A DNA stretch of 64,000 nt, taken from assembly GCA_024291935.2 (NCBI GenBank), contig CM044313.1, positions 80,165,001 through 80,229,000 of the forward strand, given 5' to 3'. Both the position numbers and the translations under genes were made by a program. The stretch is from Okapia johnstoni (Eukaryota; Chordata; Mammalia; Artiodactyla; Giraffidae). Below the pieces are notes generated by a model. The model was not told the origin of the DNA and made no database searches. It was given only the letters and a program-made list of their open reading frames with translations. Below are positions 56,590 to 64,000 of the stretch, one piece after another. The stretch's first letter is position 1, and every line of letters begins with the position of its first letter.

Positions 56590-56775
56590 TATAAAGGCCC
56601 TGAAGACTTTAACATTAAATTCGAAAAGACCTCAAGCATCATGTAGTCCCAGCTCCTCATTTTACACTAGAATACATTAAACAGAGAAGAAAACTGATCT
56701 ATCCACAGACCACAGGAACCATTAGAGGCAGGGCTAAAACAAACCCATGTTTTGTCACTCACAGTCCCTTGCTCC
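56590..56775 (-). mobile_element. MIR-type old SINE (antisense)
   Basis: 'gacctcaagcatcatgtagt', 'cccagctcctcattttacac', 'aattagaggcagggctaaaa'-like blocks resemble antisense MIR3/MIR. Confidence 0.5.
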
Positions 56776-57009
56776 CTCTACTGCCCCTCTGTTGAACAGT
56801 AAGGGAAATCAGTGAAATCACCCATGCACAGACCCTAAACAGTACCCAGCACGTATTAGATGCTTGATTGCTGGTAGCTGAAGAATAGTCCAGGAAACAA
56901 ATGAATGAATAAATGACTAGTACTTGTTTCTGAGGACATTTTCTCATTTCCTCCAAATGTGCTTATGTTTTTAATCAGTTTTTAAGTAGGTGTCTGGTAA
57001 GGAGCTTGG

Positions 57010-57112
57010 TTATCAAAATGTGCTTGGAAGGTTAAATGAGACAATGCATTAAAGTGCTGAAAAGCTGTGTCTGGCAGTCAATAAATGTTAAGTCATTATT
57101 ATCATCCTCTGT
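57010..57112 (+). mobile_element. MIR 3' fragment
   Basis: 'ggttaaatgagacaatgcat', 'tgtctggcagtcaataaatg', 'ttattatcatcctctg' match the MIR 3' part. Confidence 0.7.
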
Positions 57113-57611
57113 TTTCTAGCCATTTTCTAAGTAAGATTATGCTGACACTGTAAGGACTCATCAATCTGAAAATCACTGCAATCTACCAACAAAAGGAATT
57201 CTGGAATTGCAAAAGTATTACTACAGTTTGTCAGTTCTTATCCTGTTCTTTTAACTAGGCTATCCATGCCCACCCCTTGTGTTTAGCACCCAGAAAGACA
57301 CAAAGTGCTGCATTCTTTCACTTCCTCCTCTGAGCTTGTGTTTATTCAGCCCCTGACCTTCGGGCTCTGTCTCACAGTCCAGCCAGCACTTGCCAGTTGG
57401 ACCTAACAATTTATTTGGCTTTGCGTTGTGTGAACCTTAGCACTCTTGCTCTCTCTCTCTTTCCATTATCAACGTAAGTCAAGGTTTTGGAATTTCCCTT
57501 TGGTACGGTCCACTCCTGGGCACCCCAGTAGCTCTCCTCCTTCTAAACAAGGCCCGTCCCCTTGACCCAAATTGGTGTGTTTTCCTCTCCGTATGGTGGA
57601 CTCCCCAACCT

Positions 57612-57781
57612 CCAGGATCTAATGCCTGATGATCGGAGGTGGAGCTGATGTAATAATAAAAGAAATAAAGTGCACAATAAATGTAATGTCCTTGAATCAT
57701 TCCAAAACCACCCCCCCCCCAACATCCATCGAAAATTTATCTTCCACTCCTGATGCCAAAAACATTGGGGACTGCTGTATG
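57612..57781 (+). mobile_element. hAT-like DNA transposon relic with C11 tract
   Basis: 'aggatctaatgcctgatgat', 'ggaggtggagctgatgtaat', 'agtgcacaataaatgtaatg', 'aaacattggggactgctgt' follow the 3' half of a common mammalian hAT element whose end is GGTTGGGGACCGCTG-like. It contains C11 at 57710-57720. Confidence 0.7.
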
Positions 57782-57826
57782 GGATCAGGTTCTCTCCACA
57801 TTGTAGCATTTGTTATTAGTACTGAT

Positions 57827-57950
57827 TTTTTTTTTAGTTGGGGGCTAATTACTTTACAATATTGTAGTAGTTTTTGCCATACATTGACATGAATCAGCCA
57901 TGGGTTCACATGTGCTCCCCCTCCCAAACCCTCCTCCCACCTCCCCTGAT
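57827..57950 (-). mobile_element. L1 3' end (antisense), short
   Basis: Antisense ruminant L1 terminus: gttgggggctaattacttta, caatattgtagtagtttttg, gacatgaatcagccatgggt, caaaccctcctcccacctcc. T-runs on both sides (57826 and 57949 onward). Confidence 0.85.
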
Positions 57951-58609
57951 TTTTTTTTTTTTATACTGAGAACCGAGAGTTAGAATTTTAGGCTCTTTAC
58001 ATTTCTGTGTTTTCAGGAAAGGGAAAAAAATGTTGCCAAGAGTTATTTTTTATTTATTTATTTTTATGTTAACCAAACTGGCTTTTTTCACCTCTTTGCA
58101 TCACTTGCCTCTGGTCTCCCAGGTTGATGATGCTCAGATTCAACCTACTCTGGAAGAGTGATTCCTGAGTGTATTATGGGGTTATTTTCCCTTCCAGGGC
58201 TTCATTCACAGATCTAAGAATTGTCATAGTGATCTCTATCAAGTTGCCAAAATGCTTGAAACTTCCTTCTGAAAATCTGAATGCATCTGAGAATTTGACA
58301 AAAAGACTAAACTTCAGCCAATGTCAGTACAAAAAAAGAGCTTGGATAAACTCATCAGTTAGGGCTATACCCAAAGCTCTGATATGGACAGAAATATTGT
58401 CTGTTTAATCTCTGTGTCTTGTGATGAATTACCATTTAACATCTTTTCCTTTGTCAATGATACATCTATCCCCTTTATACCCCAGAATGTAAGTTCCTTC
58501 ATCACCTGGATTTGATCTGTTTATAATCACAGCTCTGTCTTCAGCATCTAAAGTGTTTGGCAAACAAAAGGCAGCCAGTTTTTGCTTAATACTGAAAGAA
58601 TGAATGAGA
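57951..58609. other. No gene seen; unassigned sequence
   Basis: Begins with a T-run and holds a (TTTA)n-like patch near 58045-58065. No recognised element; longest frame 79 codons. Confidence 0.5.
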
Positions 58610-58840
58610 AGCAGGTTAGCCTTGTGGTTGGACCACAGCCTTTGACATCATCCCAGCTCGATTTCTGGTTATGCCACTTACCATCTTTGAGACCTCTCTG
58701 AATTTCAGTTTCTTCATCAATAAAATGGGATGATGATGTCTCTACCTCATCAGTTTGGGGAGAATTAAACAAGATAATGCATATAAAGCTCTTAGCGCAG
58801 TAGCTGGCATATTTTCAGAACTTGGTAAATGTTGACTGTT
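58610..58840 (+). mobile_element. MIR SINE, near full length
   Basis: 'ggttagccttgtggttggac', 'tctggttatgccacttacca', 'atttcagtttcttcatcaat', 'aaaatgggatgatgatgtct', 'ataatgcatataaagctctt', 'gtagctggcatattttcag'. Confidence 0.88.
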
Positions 58841-58984
58841 ATGCCTGCTCTTTTCAGTGAAAATCCTGAATGTTGAAGCTTATTAGAGGTAATTGAACTA
58901 ATTTAACATGACTAGTACTGATGACTGTACTAAAGGCAAATTAGTTTAATTCATCTGTCAGCCAGATTTTACTTAAAGAGCAGG

Positions 58985-59115
58985 TTGACAAAACATGTAT
59001 TGGTCACACCCACCGTGTTCTAAAGTAGTATCCTAGGCTTTCAGGAGTGGGCAGGATGTGGAGATATTTATGGCACAGCCTCTATTCTCAAGAATATAAA
59101 ATCTAGAAGGCTTAC
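58985..59115 (-). mobile_element. L2 fragment (antisense)
   Basis: 'acaaaacatgtattggtcac', 'cagcctctattctcaagaat', 'ataaaatctagaaggc' are consistent with antisense L2. Confidence 0.5.
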
Positions 59116-59320
59116 TGTGTGTGGTACTATGCTGAGTATACATATATATGAAGTATTTCTACCACCCACATCATCTGAGTTACTCTCAGTGCTTTGCAGA
59201 AAATTATACTATGACACTCAGCTTCTCCTTTGAATACTTCAGTGACAAGAAACAGACCGCCTCTTGAGCCAGCTATTTGGGAACAGTCATCACCTTTAGA
59301 AAGAGCTTCCTGAAAATTAG

Positions 59321-59869
59321 CACAAATCTGTTGTTCAGTTGCTCAGTCATGTCTGACTCTTTGCAACCCCATGGACTGCAGCATCCTAGGCTTCCTTGTC
59401 CTTCACTATCTCCCAGAGTTTACTCAAACTCATGTCCAATTGAATCGGTGATGCCTTCTAACCATCTCATCCTCCACTGCCCTCTTCTTTGCTTTCAATT
59501 TTTCCCAGCATCAGGGTCTTTTCCAGCGACTTAGCTCTTCACATCAGGTGCCAAAGTATTGGAGCTTCAACTTCAGCATCAGTCCTCCCAATGAATATTC
59601 AGGATTGATTCCTGTAGGACTGACTGGTTTGATCTCCTTGCAGTCCAAGGGACTCTCAAGAGTCTTTTAAAGCACCACAGTTTGAATTCATCAATTATTT
59701 GATGATCTGCCTTCTTTATGGTCTAACTCTCAAACCTGTGAGACTGGAAAAACCATAGCTGTGACTAGACAGACCTTTGCTGACGTCTTTGCTTTTTAAT
59801 ATGCTGTCTAGGTTTGTCATAACTTTCCTTCAAAGAAACAAACATCTTTTTATTTCATGCCACAAATCT
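59321..59869 (-). mobile_element. 5'-truncated BovB (antisense) with 9-bp target-site duplication
   Basis: cacaaatct at 59321-59329 and 59861-59869 flank 59330-59860. The 5' end of the copy is at ...tatttcatg, that is, immediately before the CTGCAG inverted repeat as reverse transcription would meet it. Confidence 0.94.
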
Positions 59870-59959
59870 ACCCCCCTACCATTTTTACACATTGGTCTAA
59901 CTCCTGACTTCTGGAAACAACCAGAATAAATCTAATATTTCTCTTCATATCAGAAGTCA

Positions 59960-60165
59960 GCATAATAGTGCCTACAGGCCAAATTCAGCCCACCATTTAT
60001 TTTTGTAAATAAAGTTTTATTATAACACAGTCAAGCCTATTCATTCACATATTGTCCGCAACTGCTTTTGCACAATAAAGCGGTCACAACAGAGAATGTG
60101 TGGCCATCTAGGCCAAAAATATTTATCATTTGGTCCTTAAAGAAAAAATTGGTCAACTTCTGCTC
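59960..60165 (-). mobile_element. hAT-like DNA transposon relic (antisense)
   Basis: 'caggccaaattcagcccacc', 'ttttgtaaataaagttttat', 'tctaggccaaaaatatttat', 'aaaattggtcaacttctgc'. Third member of the family at 15895 and 33095. Confidence 0.75.
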
Positions 60166-60944
60166 CATGTGACAGACTTCAAGCACTTAGAGATGACTAA
60201 CATGACTCCTCTTAAAGTGGGAAGCCCGGAACTGAGCCTAGAACTGTAAATGGAAACGGAATTAAGCAGTACTGTCACCTTTCTTCTGGTCACCATACTT
60301 CCAATTATGTGGTCAGAGATCAGGTCAGTCTTTGACTGACACACAATACTGGAGTCTGTAAAGGACTAAATCTCTGAGATTTCCACCCCAGGAGCTTCTG
60401 TTAAGTCATGCCTCCCATCCTGCACTGGTGAAGCCTAGTGTTGAACATTATTCACAAAACTTTAATCTTTCCAGTCTATCCAAAATAATCAGAAAGCAAT
60501 TCAGCATATATTCAAGGGCTGTAGCAGTCAGGGTCAGAAAGGAAAAAGATGACATACTCTGCTAAGATTTTTAAAGAATGTTATAATTTACATACGGGTG
60601 GGCAGAGTGGAGAAAACTAATAAGGGAATTTGTCACCAGCCTCTACCTCGAGGGGAATGGGCAGGGAGCGGTGTTTCCAGGACCCAGTGAGAGATGGAAC
60701 CATGGAAAGGGGATGCCCACCTGGAACTGTGGCCACAGAGACAGAGACACTCCTGGAACCAGGCTAGGAAGAAGGCAGGGGTGTTGGGAGATAGGTACCC
60801 TGATGTGTTCTTCTCCCATTCTCTGCCTGCTGTGGGTGGGAAACAGAGCTGAATGACAGGAGTCATAAGAGAGGAGCCAGCCCACAGGGCACAGAGCAGG
60901 AGCAGGAGGAGGGGTGGGCCTGAGGGCGAAGAGTGACTAGGGCT
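60166..60944. other. No gene proven; G-rich part at 60640-60930
   Basis: 60640-60930 is purine/G-rich. A 166-codon minus frame (60633-61133) spans it but starts inside the next SINE and its N-terminal part is translated SINE (HSSILAWRIPWTEE). Not called. Confidence 0.45.
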
Positions 60945-61060
60945 AAATGGTCTGACTCTGTGCAACCCTATGGACTGTAACCCACCAGACTCCTCTGTCC
61001 ATGGGATTCTCCAGGCAAGAATACTGGAGTGGGTTGCCATGCCCTCCTCCAGGAAATGGT
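60945..61060 (-). mobile_element. Short Bov-tA (antisense) with 7-bp repeats
   Basis: aaatggt at 60945-60951 and 61054-61060 flank 60952-61053, the 3' half of a Bov-tA (ctgactctgtgcaaccctat to ccatgccctcctcca). Confidence 0.87.
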
Positions 61061-61602
61061 GTGCCAGGCATTTTTTCATTCTAAATGAATAAATAGATGA
61101 ATGAATGAAGTGAGTCCAAGACCTAGTACTCAATCAGTGTTTGTCCAATTGCAAATGTGAATGAAAAGACTACAGTCTCCTTTATATTCTCTTGCCACAG
61201 AATCCTGACTGGCTTTCCACCCCTAGTGCAGCCCTTCTCCTGCACCATCCCCAGCCGAGGCTGACCCCTCAGGGCTTCCCACCAAAGGGCAGAAAAAGTT
61301 TGGATTTAATTTGGGAGGTAACAGAGCAGAGCAGCAGTTGTTCTAAACAGAGTTACAACAATATCAAGGAGAGGGCTTTAAGTCTTGAAATCATTCCCAG
61401 AATCTAAAATACACTCTAGAGTATTCAGAATTTTAAAATGAAAAATTCAGTTTCACTGTATCCTATGGAGAAAAATGGACAGCTTCTGAGAAAGCTGCCC
61501 CGGACAGTTGTATGATGAGCACTCATTTTCCGATGCCTTGGGACTGGCTGTTTTATGCTCAGACGGCCTCATCACATCATAGGCTTTTATTGCAAAGATG
61601 TC
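61061..61602. other. No gene seen; unassigned sequence
   Basis: No recognised element; longest frame 71 codons. Confidence 0.5.
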
Positions 61603-61905
61603 TGGATTCTCTGTCTGTTCCTCTATTTCTGTTTTTAAGATAAGTTCATTTGTACCTCTTTATATTCCACATATAAGTGATATCATGAATATCTGTCTTT
61701 GTCTGATGTGCTTCAGCTTACGGTTACCAGGGGGTAAGTAGGAGTGAGGGATAAATTGGAAGATTGGGATTGACGTATATACACTATTATATGTAAAACA
61801 GATAACTAATAAGGACCTACTGTATAGCAGGCAGAACGCTACTCAATACTCTGTAATGGCCTATATGGAAAAAGAATCTAAAAAAGAGTGGATGTAATAT
61901 ATGTA
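61603..61905 (+). mobile_element. L1 3' region with inverted 5' part
   Basis: 61603-61715 is L1 in antisense (ctatttctgtttttaagata, ccacatataagtgatatcat). 61720-61905 is the directly following L1 stretch in sense (acggttaccagggggtaagt, gataactaataaggacctac, actctgtaatggcctatatg). The two are neighbours in the family consensus but head in opposite directions here, as produced by 5' inversion. The 3' terminus is lost, and a Bov-tA begins at 61909. Confidence 0.82.
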
Positions 61906-61908
61906 TAG

Positions 61909-62121
61909 GGCTTCCCTGGTGGCTCAGTGATAAAGAACCTGCCTGCCAATGCAGGAGACGTGAAGTCTATCCCTGGGTCGGGAAAATCCCATGAGTAGGG
62001 AATGCTACCCACTCCAGTATTCTTGCCTGGGAAATCCCATGGACAGAGGAACCTGGCAGGCTACAGTCCATAGGGTTGCTAAAGAGTCGGACATGACTTA
62101 GCAACTAAACCACCACCACCA
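61909..62121 (+). mobile_element. Full-length Bov-tA with (ACC)n tail
   Basis: gggcttccctggtggctcag through cggacatgacttagcaacta and a short ACC repeat. The B box is damaged (aagtctatccc). Confidence 0.94.
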
Positions 62122-62418
62122 AGGTTGCTCCAGGGAATAATTCCAAAGCTGCCAATATCCACATTGTTGCATTCTGCTGTTCTCAAAGACCTTTTTCATC
62201 TTCCTACCCTGTCCTGCCCAGAAAGCCCTTCTCTGTTTTTCTCAAAGAAAATACCATACCTGTTAACATGATATTTCCTTGGGGTGCAGTTATGGGAGAT
62301 TTTAATTTTCTGTGTATAGTTTTGTGTACTTGAGAGAATTTCAACAATGACTGTGTTGTTCTTATAAAATCAGAAAAAAGGAATATCATGTTTGCTTTTA
62401 TTTTCCCAAGAAGCTCTA

Positions 62419-62607
62419 CATAAATTCTTTTTTTTAATATTTATTTATTTGTTTGGCCACACCTGGTTCTTGCTGCAGCATGTGAATTCTTCGTTGCGGC
62501 GTGTGGGATCTAGTTCCCCGGCCAGGGATCGAACCCAAGCATCCTGTGTTGGGAGCGCAGAGTCTTAGCCACTGGACCACCAGGGAAGTCCCTTTGCATA
62601 AATTCTT
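62419..62607 (-). mobile_element. CHR-type SINE (antisense) with 11-bp target-site duplication
   Basis: Perfect repeats cataaattctt at 62419-62429 and 62597-62607. Body 62430-62596 has an antisense A/T-rich tail, gtttggccacacctggttct, ccggccagggatcgaaccc, and the family start in reverse (accaccagggaagtccc). Confidence 0.94.
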
Positions 62608-63250
62608 GCCATGGCTTTCTGTCCCCCGTTCAGCCCCTGAATATTGTCACAGCTGCATGTCCTCTCCCTCCCAACCCACTGATAGTCCTTACGGAAAGAC
62701 TGATACATCCTGGGCTCTGCAACTCCCTCATCCACTACCAACAAGGAAAGTCACTTCATGGCCCCATGACCCACTGAGCACCAGGCACAATCTGCTGATT
62801 TGGATCTCACAAGTTACTGGTTCCCTCTCCCCACCTACAATATCCTATTGCCATTCTGGAGTTGGAGTTGGATAGAAGTACTTAACTCACATGTTCCCTC
62901 TTCATGCCAGCTCACATACCATGCTCCAATTCCATCTCCCTAGAATACCAGACCCAGCTGATAAATAGGTCATGAAGTATTATGAGTCCATTTGACAGAT
63001 GGAGGAACCAAGTCTCCCTCTGTATATACTATAGTAAAATGGGATCTAGACCCTTGGAGACCAGCTTGACGCATGTCACCCCAAGGATGCACTCTCTCTT
63101 TCAGAGGAAGTTAAGGACTCATGAAAATATGAAACTGACTAGGTCATGAATGATGAGAATTCTGGCCAAAATTATCGTATGATTTCCTAAATCCACCCCA
63201 GGGTGCTTACTAGTCTTCCAACATTGAAAATGATGATCTTTTGAGGACCA
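62608..63250. other. No gene seen; weak MIR trace at 62960-63060
   Basis: A 124-codon plus frame (62501-62875) starts in the antisense CHR SINE and runs into C-rich unique DNA, so it is not credible. 62960-63060 (ttgacagatggaggaaccaa) may be antisense MIR. Confidence 0.45.
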
Positions 63251-63557
63251 TCTGATGCTTCTCTGACAGCTCAGTTCCTGCAATGCAGGAGACCCCAGTT
63301 CGATTCCTGGGTTGGGAAGATCCACTGGGAGAAGGGACAAGCTACCCATTCCTGTATTCTTAGGCTTCCCTTATGGGTCAGCTGGTAAAGAATCCGCCTG
63401 CAATGTGGGATACCTGGGTTCAATCCCTGAATTGGGAAGATCCCCTGGAGAAGGGAAAGGCTACCCACTCCAGTATTCTGGCCTGGAGAATTCCATAGAC
63501 TTGCAAAGGTTGTGAAGAGTCAGACACAACTGAGTGACTTTCACTTTCTGATGCTTC
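63251..63557 (+). mobile_element. Dimeric Bov-tA with 11-bp target-site duplication
   Basis: tctgatgcttc at 63251-63261 and 63547-63557 enclose two Bov-tA units. The first ends at cctgtattctt (63361) and is joined directly to a second starting aggcttcccttatgggtcag. Only the second has the 3' gtcagacacaactgag part. One target duplication encloses both, so they inserted as a unit. Confidence 0.92.
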
Positions 63558-63596
63558 AGTGTCAAGAATCCAGCCTGGGCTCTCCCTCTGGGCCAG

Positions 63597-63895
63597 AGTT
63601 TAACACTGTCGACGTTCTAGAACAGATAATTCTTTGTTGTGGGGGCTCTTCTGTGCATTGTAGCGTGCTTAGCAGCACCCCTAGACTCCACCCACCAAAC
63701 GGCAGTATTCTTCCCCTCACCCCACTTGTAACGATCAACCATGTCTTCAGATGTTGACTAAGGTTCCAGAGAGGACAAATGCCACCCCCCCAAGCAGTGA
63801 CAATAAAATCATATTTCCAGACATTGCCAAATGTCCCCTGGGTTGGAGGAAGCAAAATCCACACTACCTGCCCACCAGTGGAAAACCCCTGCTCT
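63597..63895 (-). mobile_element. MER5A-type element (antisense), longer than usual
   Basis: Antisense MER5A: agataattctttgttgtggg, tctgtgcattgtagcgtgct, tagcagcacccctagactcc, ccagacattgccaaatgtcc, ccagtggaaaacccctgct. It contains about 50-60 extra bases that look like a second, diverged copy of the internal cttgtaacgatcaaccatgt / gcagtgacaataaaatcata segment. Confidence 0.75.
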
Positions 63896-63983
63896 TAGTT
63901 ACCTTGGCCCAGCAAGAACTTGTATTTTTCATGCAAGTAGACTGAAATCAATAGTGTTCAGAGAGTAGACATCAGCAAGGACT

Positions 63984-64000
63984 TGGAGAAGGGGATGCCA
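63984..64000 (+). mobile_element. Possible Bov-A/Bov-A2 start at window edge
   Basis: The last bases (tggagaaggggatgcca) resemble the start of Bov-A2 (ggagaaggcaatggca). Only 17 bases are visible. Confidence 0.4.

Noticed and set aside
60633..61133. 166-codon minus-strand frame
   Set aside because: Its first third is SINE translation; the rest has no conserved motif and two other phases are also open.
1..64000. CRISPR array, operon, phage or plasmid features
   Set aside because: No regularly spaced short repeats, no bacterial gene organisation; repeat content is clearly that of a ruminant genome.

Overview
This window is non-coding DNA from a ruminant, almost certainly a bovid. Three things support this. 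About fifteen copies or fragments of the RTE-type retrotransposon BovB are present. There are about twenty tRNA-derived Bov-tA/Bov-A SINEs, including the dimeric Bov-A2. There is also a recent L1 tail of the type common in cattle. The species cannot be fixed from the sequence alone. Older mammalian layers are present as well: MIR, L2, L1M, an MLT1 LTR, MER5A, MER20 and other hAT-like relics.

I find no protein-coding gene, exon, tRNA, rRNA or other RNA gene that I can support. The longest open frames are pieces of BovB ORF2 (243, 175 and 171 codons on the sense strand), antisense frames across BovB (219 and 166 codons), or frames running through SINEs. The window is best read as intergenic or deep intronic sequence.

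Layout. 1-6.2 kb: two 5'-truncated BovB copies, old L1, two Bov-tA. 6.2-16 kb: mostly unassigned sequence with L1 tails at 8.5, 12.5 and 13.3 kb and a BovB at 10.7 kb. 16-25.4 kb: dense SINEs, MIR, L2 and an antisense BovB. 25.4-32.8 kb: an old unassigned block, a BovB nested in L2, a diverged local duplication (27.1 and 28.9 kb), a 1.4 kb L1 ORF2 remnant, and Bov-tA nested in L2. 33-37.3 kb: hAT relic, MIRs, and a recent L1 with an 18-bp target-site duplication. 37.5-39.6 kb: the longest BovB copy (2.1 kb), with a dead reverse transcriptase. 40-50 kb: MIR, MER20, MER5A, three antisense Bov-tA in 1.4 kb, a 51-bp BovB tail, BovB, MLT1 and L1. 50.6-64 kb: a back-to-back MIR pair, a cluster of three BovB in alternating orientation (52.5-56.2 kb), another BovB at 59.3 kb, an L1 with an inverted 5' part, and a dimeric Bov-tA.

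The sequence works as a record of insertions. Many elements are still flanked by target-site duplications that can be read directly, and several are nested, which gives relative ages: L2/MIR/L1M oldest, then BovB and Bov-tA, with the 37.0 kb L1 among the youngest. I found no undescribed gene system. The observations most worth checking are the clustering of BovB 5' ends around a short inverted repeat in its own sequence, the diverged 27.1/28.9 kb duplication, the alternating BovB cluster, and the inverted L1.
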